This document shows, piece by piece, positions 16,856-24,036 of a DNA stretch of 64,000 bases. This stretch comes from Rhizobiales bacterium PAR1 (GTDB lineage Bacteria; Pseudomonadota; Alphaproteobacteria; Rhizobiales; Beijerinckiaceae). The notes beneath the pieces are model-generated. The model was not told the DNA's origin and made no database searches. It was given only the letters and a program-made list of their open reading frames with translations. Numbering within the stretch: position 1 is the stretch's first letter; each line of letters opens with the position of its first letter. Both the position numbers and the translations under genes were made by a program. The stretch covers positions 434,001 through 498,000 of the forward strand of contig NKIW01000002.1 of assembly GCA_002256205.1 (NCBI GenBank), in the 5' to 3' direction.

Positions 16856-18814
16856 ATGCGCGCAGATGCCTTGTACGAGAAGGCTGTTCGCCAGCAGATG
16901 GACGGCGAGGACGAGGCCGCCAAATCCACCTACAAGCGTCTTTTGGCCAAAGATCCGCAAAACGCCTCCGCCCTGGGCAATCTGGCCCTTCTGATCTGCG
17001 CCAGCGGCGATTTTCAGGCCGCAGACAAGCTCTTCGAGCGCGCAACCGCACTGGCGCCCGGCAGCATCAACATCATCACGAATTATGCCAAGGCCTGCAT
17101 CGACAAACAGCGCTTTGATGCAGCGGGAGCGGCCATTGCAAGGCTCAAGACCACCAGACCCGAGCATGTTGCGGATATCTTCGATCTCGGCATGCGGCTG
17201 ACAGTCCAGCAGCATTTTACCGCTGCCGAGCCCTGGTTGCGCAAGGCTGTCGATCTCGCACCAAATGATCTCAGGGCCAAATTCACGCTGGCAAATTGCA
17301 TCTCGTCCCAGCCGGGCCGAAATGAAGAAGCCATCGCGCTGGCCAACGAAATTCTGGCGGTTGAGCCTGAAAACGACTTCACCCTGAGCTTTCTCGGTGG
17401 CCTGTTCAGTGCAACCGGAAAGCCGGTGCAAGGCGCGCAATACCTTGCGCGCGCCGTCCGGGTGAACCCGCGCGCGACCTACCTCGCAGGGCTCGGCAGC
17501 GCTTACGCCAATCTCGGCGATATCACATCGGCGCTGCGCTGCCTGACGGAGGCTGCGGTAAAGGAGCCCGACAATCTGGCGATCCGCTCCAACCTCCTGT
17601 TCATGCGCAATTACGACGATGTCGCACCGGCGGAGCAGATCTTCGAGGACTACAAGCGCTTCGGCGATCTGTTGCAGGGGAAGATCGCGGCACCCTCAAC
17701 GCAGCCCCCGCGCCCGGCGCCGGGTGGCCGCCCGATCCGGGTCGGATTTTGCTCGGGGGATTTCCGCACCCATGCCTGCGCGTATTTCCTCGCGCCGCTG
17801 TTCCGGAACCTGGATCGCACCCGCTTCACCCTCTTCGCCTATTCGAACCTTGCCTATCCGGATGCCGAAACCGAGCGCTTCCGCGCCGAATTTGATCATT
17901 GGCGCGAGGTTTCGAGCCTCTCCGATGCCGAAATGGCGCAGAAAATCTGCGAGGACGGGATTGATATCCTGTTCGATCTTTCCGGCCACACCACGGGCAA
18001 CCGGCTTCCCGTTTTTGCCCTGAAACCCGCGCTGGTGCAGGTCAGCTATCTCGGCTTCGGCTACACCACGGGCCTCGCCGCAATGGACTATTTTCTCGGC
18101 GATGAAACGCTGGTGCCTCAAGGCGCGGAAAGCCTTTTTGTCGAGAAAGTCGTCCGACTCCCGCGCACCATGTTCTGCTATGAACCGCCGGAAACCGCAC
18201 CGGATGTCGGCGCCAGTCCGGCGACGCGCAACGGCTACGTCACTTTCGGCTCGCTCTCCCGTATCATCCGCATGAACGACGGCGTGCTGGAAACCTGGCG
18301 CACACTGCTGGAAAAGGTGCCGAATAGCCGGCTCTGGCTCGATCAGCCCCCTTTCCGGGACGAGGAGAACCGCGAACATTTCCGCCAGCGCCTCGAAGAG
18401 CGTAGCTTTCCGATGGACCGCGTGACACTGGCGGCCTCGAAGCCCCATTGGCCTGCCTACCACGAGATCGATATCACGCTCGATTGCTGGCCGCATAACA
18501 TCGGCACGACGGCGATTGAATCACTCTGGATGGGCGTCCCGGTGCTCTCGAAACGCGATCGCCCCTCGGTGGGGCGCGTCGCCAGCGTATTCAACAAGGT
18601 CGTCGGTCTGGAGGACTGGACGGTGGCGACACCGGAAGCCTTCGTCACGAGGGGCGTTGCCGCAGCTGGTAACATCAAGAGCCTTGCCGATCTGCGGCAT
18701 AGCTTGCGCGGCCGCATTCAGGCCAGTCCGTTGATGGATTATGCCGCCTTTACACGCGATGTCGAAGCGGCATTGATCGGCATGGTCGAGCAGGAGATCG
18801 CAAAGCGCGGCTGA
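16856..18814 (+). CDS. TPR-repeat protein O-GlcNAc transferase-like (SPINDLY family)
   Basis: A 652-residue protein. The N-terminal 280 residues are tetratricopeptide repeats (for example ALGNLALLICASGDFQAADKLFERATAL and AYANLGDITSALRCLTEAAVKEPDN). The C-terminal glycosyltransferase family 41 domain starts near RVGFCSGDFRTHA and includes DILFDLSGHTTGNR, SYLGFGYTTGL and ITLDCWPHNIGTTAIESLWMGVPVLS. Enzymes of this type transfer sugars to protein Ser/Thr. In bacteria some modify flagellins or adhesins, a plausible but unproven role given the flagellar genes nearby. The ATG at 16856 is preceded by CGGAG; longer in-frame starts exist but lack TPR sequence. It lies immediately outside attR. Confidence 0.88.
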   Translation: MRADALYEKAVRQQMDGEDEAAKSTYKRLLAKDPQNASALGNLALLICASGDFQAADKLFERATALAPGSINIITNYAKACIDKQRFDAAGAAIARLKTTRPEHVADIFDLGMRLTVQQHFTAAEPWLRKAVDLAPNDLRAKFTLANCISSQPGRNEEAIALANEILAVEPENDFTLSFLGGLFSATGKPVQGAQYLARAVRVNPRATYLAGLGSAYANLGDITSALRCLTEAAVKEPDNLAIRSNLLFMRNYDDVAPAEQIFEDYKRFGDLLQGKIAAPSTQPPRPAPGGRPIRVGFCSGDFRTHACAYFLAPLFRNLDRTRFTLFAYSNLAYPDAETERFRAEFDHWREVSSLSDAEMAQKICEDGIDILFDLSGHTTGNRLPVFALKPALVQVSYLGFGYTTGLAAMDYFLGDETLVPQGAESLFVEKVVRLPRTMFCYEPPETAPDVGASPATRNGYVTFGSLSRIIRMNDGVLETWRTLLEKVPNSRLWLDQPPFRDEENREHFRQRLEERSFPMDRVTLAASKPHWPAYHEIDITLDCWPHNIGTTAIESLWMGVPVLSKRDRPSVGRVASVFNKVVGLEDWTVATPEAFVTRGVAAAGNIKSLADLRHSLRGRIQASPLMDYAAFTRDVEAALIGMVEQEIAKRG

Positions 18815-18978
18815 CAATCCCCGCCAATTCAGCCGATGTAAGCTAGCGCGATGACAATACGCATCCGAACGATCATATGGTCAGACCTTAATCGGGTATC
18901 CCTGAAGCTCTTTCGACGCTAAAGCGCTGGCAAATGCCGGAGCGGCCCCCGCTCCGCGAGACGTGAAAGCCCTGACAA

Positions 18979-19995
18979 ATGACACGCCCTGCCTTCCCCG
19001 AAACCTTGCCGCTCGGTGAACCGCACGAAGTCGCCGAGGGCCTCTGGTGGGCGCGGCTGGCGCTGCCGTTCCAGCTCAATCACGTCAACATCTATCTCCT
19101 CCGCGAGGACCATGGCTGGACGGCGATCGACACCGGCGTCAACAATCTGGAGAGTCGTGAAAATTGGCAGAAGATTTTCGCGTTCATCGGCGGAAAATCT
19201 GCCCTCAAGCGCCTGATCGTCACGCATCACCATGTTGATCATGTCGGCCTTGCCGGCTGGCTGGCGAGCGAAACCGGTTGCACCGTGCTGATGTCTGCCG
19301 GAGAAGAAAAGACGGCGCGCCATGCCCTCCAACGAGACCAGCCTGACCGCGTAGCGCGTATGTCAGCACATCTCCGTTGGCTCGGCTGCGACGACGAAGA
19401 AATCGCCGCGCTGACCACCGGTCTCTTCCGCGCCACGAATTACATGGGTCCGCTCCCGGAAGGGATCGGCGGGATTGCACCTGGTGACACCCTGCGGATC
19501 GGCAATCGCCTCTGGCATGTTCTGCCCGGTAAGGGGCATTCGGTAGCACCGGTGATGCTGCATTGTCCGGATGAATCTCTGCTGATCGCCGGCGACCAGA
19601 TCCTCTCATCGATCTCGCCGTTCATCGGCACCTTCGGCGATGCACCACTGGCCAGCCCTCTGCGCGATTATCTGGCGTTTCTCGACGGCATCGAGAAGAC
19701 TCTGCCGGCGGATACCCTTGTCCTCGGCGGACACGGCCGCCCGTTTGACAGCGCGCTGCAACGGATCGCCAGCCTCAAGACGCACCACGCCGAGCGTTGC
19801 GACAAGATCGTCGAGGCCTGCCGCGCCAGACCGCTCACGGTTCGGGCCATGATGGTGCATATCTTCACCCGCAAACTCGATGGCGTGATGACCATGGCGC
19901 TCGCCGAAGTGCTCTCGCACGTCAATCTGCTGGTGGATGAGGGGCGGCTGGTTGCGGGCGGCAGCCAGGAGGTTAGAACGCTCTCCGCGCCGTGA
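18979..19995 (+). CDS. Metallo-beta-lactamase-fold hydrolase
   Basis: A 338-residue MBL-fold protein. The zinc motif appears as VTHHHVDHVGLAGWL. Other metal ligands are plausible in LPGKGHSVAPVML, LLIAGDQIL and LGGHGRPF. The C-terminal region (VEACRARPLTVRAMMVHIF then SHVNLLVDEGRL) resembles the winged-helix tail found in LACTB2-like members. The family covers glyoxalases, nucleases and thioesterases; the substrate is unknown. The ATG at 18979 begins the fold, although the ribosome binding site is weak. Confidence 0.82.
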   Translation: MTRPAFPETLPLGEPHEVAEGLWWARLALPFQLNHVNIYLLREDHGWTAIDTGVNNLESRENWQKIFAFIGGKSALKRLIVTHHHVDHVGLAGWLASETGCTVLMSAGEEKTARHALQRDQPDRVARMSAHLRWLGCDDEEIAALTTGLFRATNYMGPLPEGIGGIAPGDTLRIGNRLWHVLPGKGHSVAPVMLHCPDESLLIAGDQILSSISPFIGTFGDAPLASPLRDYLAFLDGIEKTLPADTLVLGGHGRPFDSALQRIASLKTHHAERCDKIVEACRARPLTVRAMMVHIFTRKLDGVMTMALAEVLSHVNLLVDEGRLVAGGSQEVRTLSAP

Positions 19996-20001
19996 TGCGC
20001 C

Positions 20002-20763
20002 TCAGCCCGCCTGCCGCTGGCGCTCGGGCTGCGATGTGCCGGGAACGGCAAGTGGTGTGACCGTGGGCAATTCCACCGTTTCACCGGCACGAATACGCGC
20101 CAGAATGGCGCCCTGATCAAACTCTTCGAGCCGGCGCTCCGCCTCGCGCAATTCAGCCTGCCGGGCAGCAAGCTGCTGGCGGAGCTGGGTATTCCGCTGC
20201 GTTTCCTCGGCATGCGCCTCTTTGGCGCGATCTCCCAGAACGCGCGCTTCATCGAGCGCCAACCGGCGGTTCTCGGCCAGATCCGTCGCGGCGGTCAGGC
20301 GACCCGCGAGCGTATCCTTCTGCGCTTCAAGGCTGGCAATCGTCGCATGGGCGAGATCGCGCGCCTCCGTCAGCGCCTCAATGGTACCATCCCGTTCCAA
20401 GATATCCGCGTTCAACGCGGCGATACGGGCCTCAAGCGTTGTGATCTGCAAGCGCTCGACTGCAATGGTCTCATGGAGGCTCGCTTCGAGCTTCAGCCTT
20501 TCACCCATCTCCGCCTTGACGGCGACGAGATCGCCTTTGGCCCGCTCCGTGGCATCGAGCGCCCGCGCCAGCGCCACGCCGTGCTCGGCCCTCAGGCGAT
20601 CCTGCTCGGCGTGAATTTCATTCGCCGATATCGGCAGGCTTCGTTCGAGCCGCGCGGTCGTCAGCCGCACTGCGCGACGCCAGAAGGCCGGCAGCATCAT
20701 GAGCCAGATCAGGCCCGCCACCAGCATGCCGAACAGAAAGACCAGCGAGAGCTCGATCATCAC
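20002..20763 (-). CDS. Membrane-anchored coiled-coil protein of unknown function
   Basis: A 253-residue protein with an N-terminal transmembrane helix (LSLVFLFGMLVAGLIWLMMLPAFW), then a nearly continuous coiled coil from about residue 45 to 215, rich in Ala, Glu, Leu and Arg. A short Pro-rich tail follows. The layout suggests an inner-membrane scaffold with a long cytoplasmic rod. No domain is recognised. Starts at 20763 and 20760 are equivalent. The gene converges with the MBL gene, with 6 bases between stops. Confidence 0.65.
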   Translation of the reverse strand: MMIELSLVFLFGMLVAGLIWLMMLPAFWRRAVRLTTARLERSLPISANEIHAEQDRLRAEHGVALARALDATERAKGDLVAVKAEMGERLKLEASLHETIAVERLQITTLEARIAALNADILERDGTIEALTEARDLAHATIASLEAQKDTLAGRLTAATDLAENRRLALDEARVLGDRAKEAHAEETQRNTQLRQQLAARQAELREAERRLEEFDQGAILARIRAGETVELPTVTPLAVPGTSQPERQRQAG

Positions 20764-20825
20764 GCAAAACCCCTTGGAGCGAGAGCTTCAGCACGAAACA
20801 TCGCGGCGGTCAAAAGTGAATCGCT

Positions 20826-21491
20826 TCAAAAGGGGTTCCAGGTCGATTGATTGGTAAACTTGAGATAGCCAATGTTCACACCGAGGCGCGCGCCGACACC
20901 CGAGCGGATCGGCACTACGATGATGTCATTCGCGGTCAGCGCGGTCATGCCGAAGCCGCCCACGAAATAGGCTGAACCATCGACCCCGACGAAGCGTTGG
21001 TACATATCGCCGATACGCGGCAGGCGGTAGACCAGCATCATCGTCCGGTCGCCATCCCCGCCAAAATCAAACCCGATAGAGGGGCCCTGCCAGTAAACTT
21101 TCCGGTCACCCGCGTTGCGGGTGTAGAGCACGCCCTCGCCATAGCGCAGCCCGCCGACAAAAGCGCCCGCTGCTTCTTGCCCGAGGATATAACCATTGGG
21201 CTCCCCCCAACGCCGGGTCGCCTCTTCGATTGTCAGCGCAAGGCCGCGCGAGACCGAGCCAAAGAACCGATGCCCTGAGCCTACAAGTTCACGCGAGGAA
21301 AATGTTGCTCCTGAGCCCGGCCTTGTTGCCTGCTGTGCAACGGCTCGGAAAGGAAATGCCATTATCATCAACGTGAGCAGCAGAAATATCCCGGCTGAAA
21401 CGCGAAGGCGACCACGCGAACCATTCCATTTTCCGACGCGGATCAGATTGGAGCCGAAAGTGGATTCGGCAGAAACACAAGTCGCCATCAT
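20826..21491 (-). CDS. eipA: DUF1134 envelope protein (EipA-like)
   Basis: A 221-residue exported protein. A hydrophobic N-terminal segment (GIFLLLTLMIMAFPFRAVAQQ) is followed by the full DUF1134 domain: SRELVGSGHRFFGSVSRGLALTIEEATRRWGEPNGYILGQE, then GQEAAGAFVGGLRYGEG, PSIGFDFGGDGDRTMMLVY and GSGVGARLGVNIGYLKFT. In Brucella and Caulobacter the DUF1134 protein EipA is periplasmic and needed for envelope integrity. The symbol is used on that family basis. The mature protein is complete. Confidence 0.82.
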   Translation of the reverse strand: MMATCVSAESTFGSNLIRVGKWNGSRGRLRVSAGIFLLLTLMIMAFPFRAVAQQATRPGSGATFSSRELVGSGHRFFGSVSRGLALTIEEATRRWGEPNGYILGQEAAGAFVGGLRYGEGVLYTRNAGDRKVYWQGPSIGFDFGGDGDRTMMLVYRLPRIGDMYQRFVGVDGSAYFVGGFGMTALTANDIIVVPIRSGVGARLGVNIGYLKFTNQSTWNPF

Positions 21492-21676
21492 GAGAACCTC
21501 AATCGGGGCAGGAAAACAGTCGAAGGACGCAAGTTCAGCGTGAGTTTATACACGCGGAACCTGCAAGGAAGCGTGACGTGCAACAGAACGACACACGATT
21601 CGCAATGAAAGCCAGAATTCACCGACAAAGCGGCGTTCTCAAGGCCGAATGCGCCGTAATCACGGCAAAAGCGTTG

Positions 21677-22165
21677 ATGCGCACGGTTTTTGCCGGCTTG
21701 CGCCCGCTCACGGCTGCACTTCTTCTGGCCTCATTCGCGCTTTTGGCACCCGCCAGCGCGCAGGGTTTTCGCATGAGCGAGGAAATCGTCGCCGACCCGA
21801 ATACCGGCGCAGCGCTGCTCGGCTTCGACCCCGTCGCCTATTTCATCGAGCAGAAGGCGATCCCCGGACGCCGCTCCATTCAGGCGAGCTATGCCGGAAA
21901 AGCCTGGTATTTCGTCTCGGACGCTAACAGAACAGAGTTCCTCTCGAACCCGACCAATTACCTCCCAGCCTTCGGTGGGCATGATCCTGTGGCTATTGCC
22001 GCGGGATTCGTGCTGGCAGGCAGTCCGGAGTTCTTCGCGATTGCGGGACAGCGCGTCTATCTTTTCCGGCATCCCGAATCACGTGATGCCTTCCTGCAAG
22101 ACCCCGAAATCGGCACGACAGCCGAAAGCCAGTGGCCTCAGGTCAAGCGCCATCTCGTGCCGTGA
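21677..22165 (+). CDS. YHS domain-containing exported protein
   Basis: A protein of about 162 residues. It has a clear signal peptide (FAGLRPLTAALLLASFALLAPASAQG), then a YHS-like domain: LLGFDPVAYFIEQKAIPGRRSIQASYAGKAWYFVSDANRTEFLSNPTNYLPAFGG. The YHS label reflects the typical metal- or small-molecule-associated fold; a function is not known. The ATG at 21677 is chosen because the signal peptide begins there. Longer starts at 21605 and 21578 (GTG) are open, and none has a strong ribosome binding site. Confidence 0.72.
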   Translation: MRTVFAGLRPLTAALLLASFALLAPASAQGFRMSEEIVADPNTGAALLGFDPVAYFIEQKAIPGRRSIQASYAGKAWYFVSDANRTEFLSNPTNYLPAFGGHDPVAIAAGFVLAGSPEFFAIAGQRVYLFRHPESRDAFLQDPEIGTTAESQWPQVKRHLVP

Positions 22166-22239
22166 AGACCAGTGCGCTCCTCTTTAGCTTGATCCGTATT
22201 TCTTCACGCAAAACAGCGCCTCACTGGCCTGAAAATGCC

Positions 22240-23037
22240 CTAGGCGGCATGATCCAGATCGGGCTGGCGGCGGATTGCGAGAAAATCCGGGTTTGCCCAG
22301 CCATCCGGCCCGGCGCCATAGCGGAACGGGCGCCCCTGCAAATCGAAAACACCGCCGCCCATCGCACGGAGGAGCGCATCTCCTGCGGCGATATCCCACT
22401 GCATGGTTCGGCCGACACGGGGGTAGAAATCGGCCTCCCCCTCCGCAAGTCGGACAAACTTCAGCGCGGAATTCTCGGCGATGATTTCTGTGATATGGAG
22501 TGACTGGCACAGCGCCCGGCTCGCCGCATTGGCGTGGTGACTGGAGATGATCGCGATACCGCCGCCTTCGCGCGCAGGTTTGATTTCCAGTGCACGCGGA
22601 TTGGAAAAGGCCCTGTTTTCGGCCGCAAAAACGGCTTCTCCCGCCCACCAGCTCTGGCCGGTCGCCGGAGAATGGATCGCGGAAGCCACGGGAGTTCCGT
22701 TCTCGATCAGGGCAATCAGCACGCAATAGTCCGGTGCACCCGCGAGATAGGCCGTGGTGCCATCAAGCGGATCGACCAGAAAAAACGACGCCATCTCGCC
22801 GGAAACATGGCTTGCGGCGTTCTCCTCACTGACAACGGGAATATCCGGAAACGCCTCGGCCAGCGCACGCGATATCACGACCTCGGCGGCGATATCCGCC
22901 TCGCTGACCGGCGAGCCATCTCCCTTGAGCGCGCTGCGGCAGCCTGCCTTTTGCAGGCAATCGAGCACCACGCCTGCTTCGCTGGCGATGCCGGCGAGGC
23001 GACGCGCCAACGCTGTTCGAAGCCCATACTGTGGCAT
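22240..23037 (-). CDS. cysQ: 3'(2'),5'-bisphosphate nucleotidase
   Basis: A 265-residue member of the inositol monophosphatase superfamily. The metal-binding motifs are VVSEEN, VDPLDGTTAYLAG and WDIAAGDALLRAMGG. This family member typically removes the 3' phosphate from PAP/PAPS, which recycles the by-product of sulfate assimilation. The assignment to CysQ rather than another IMPase-like enzyme rests on overall resemblance. It is divergent from the chpT gene. Confidence 0.82.
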   Translation of the reverse strand: MPQYGLRTALARRLAGIASEAGVVLDCLQKAGCRSALKGDGSPVSEADIAAEVVISRALAEAFPDIPVVSEENAASHVSGEMASFFLVDPLDGTTAYLAGAPDYCVLIALIENGTPVASAIHSPATGQSWWAGEAVFAAENRAFSNPRALEIKPAREGGGIAIISSHHANAASRALCQSLHITEIIAENSALKFVRLAEGEADFYPRVGRTMQWDIAAGDALLRAMGGGVFDLQGRPFRYGAGPDGWANPDFLAIRRQPDLDHAA

Positions 23038-23230
23038 CCGGAATGCTGTCCTTCGCGAACCTACTCCAATGTCCTAGCATAAGACTGTTTTCCGAAGATG
23101 AAAGCACCCTATCAGGGGTTGGCGCGGGCGCGCGCGACATGTATCACCCTCAGAGCACTGGTGAACGGTGTGATTTGCACGATGGGCTGCCCTCCCGTGA
23201 TGAGGGCGGCATGCGACGGGAGAGACAATC

Positions 23231-23914
23231 ATGGCCGACGAGATCAAGACGGGCGAACTCAAGACCATCGACCTCACGGCGCTCGATCTCGCCGCTCTTC
23301 TCTGTTCACGCGTGTGTCATGATGCCGTTGGCCCCGTCGGCGCCATCGTCAACGGGCTCGAGCTCCTTGATGAGGATGACAGTCCGGAAACCCAGACCCT
23401 TTCGCTGGAACTGATCCGCAAGAGTGCGCGTCAGGCCTCGGCCCGGCTCCAGTTCGCGCGTATCGCCTTCGGCGCCGCCGGTTCGGCAGGCAGCGCGGTC
23501 GATCTCGGCTATGCCCAGCAGCTCACCAGCCAGTTCATGCAGGATGAAAAGGTTTCGCTGAACTGGGAAACGCCGCGGCTCTTCGTCGAGAAGAACCGTG
23601 TGAAACTCCTGATGAACCTCGTGGTCATCGCCCTGGCCTCGATCCCGATCGGCGGCACCATCGACGTCAAGATGGAAGGCGACGCCGAAAATCCGGAGTT
23701 CCACGTCAACGCGCGCGGCCCCAAGCCGCGGCTGGGCCAGCACATCATCGACCTGATGGCCGGCAAGAGTGAATCAGGCGCCGTGGACGCCCATGGCTTT
23801 CAGGTTTTCTACACCGGAGAGATCGCGCGCGCTTGCGGCATGGAGATCACCGTCAAGGTGGATGAGGCCTCGGTTTCGATCTTGGCCAAGCCTAGCGAAC
23901 CTTCTGCAACCTAG
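23231..23914 (+). CDS. chpT: Histidine phosphotransferase of the CtrA phosphorelay
   Basis: A 227-residue protein with the ChpT signature LAALLCSRVCHDAVGPVGAIVNGLELL. The phospho-accepting histidine is at about residue 30. The second half (KVSLNWETPRLFVEKNRVKLLMNLVVIAL) has the pseudo-HATPase form without an ATP-binding motif. ChpT passes phosphate from the CckA hybrid kinase to CtrA and CpdR. ctrA lies 6 kb downstream. The start at 23231 follows GGGAGAGAC. Confidence 0.9.
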   Translation: MADEIKTGELKTIDLTALDLAALLCSRVCHDAVGPVGAIVNGLELLDEDDSPETQTLSLELIRKSARQASARLQFARIAFGAAGSAGSAVDLGYAQQLTSQFMQDEKVSLNWETPRLFVEKNRVKLLMNLVVIALASIPIGGTIDVKMEGDAENPEFHVNARGPKPRLGQHIIDLMAGKSESGAVDAHGFQVFYTGEIARACGMEITVKVDEASVSILAKPSEPSAT

Positions 23915-24036
23915 AGTAATTTTTTCGTCACTTTCAACATTACCGAACGACAAAAAAAACTAATCATAAACGCTTATCGGGCAACGTTTGTCTGCATTGG
24001 TCGCGAGAAGTCGCGTAACAAGTCAGGTCAAACGGT

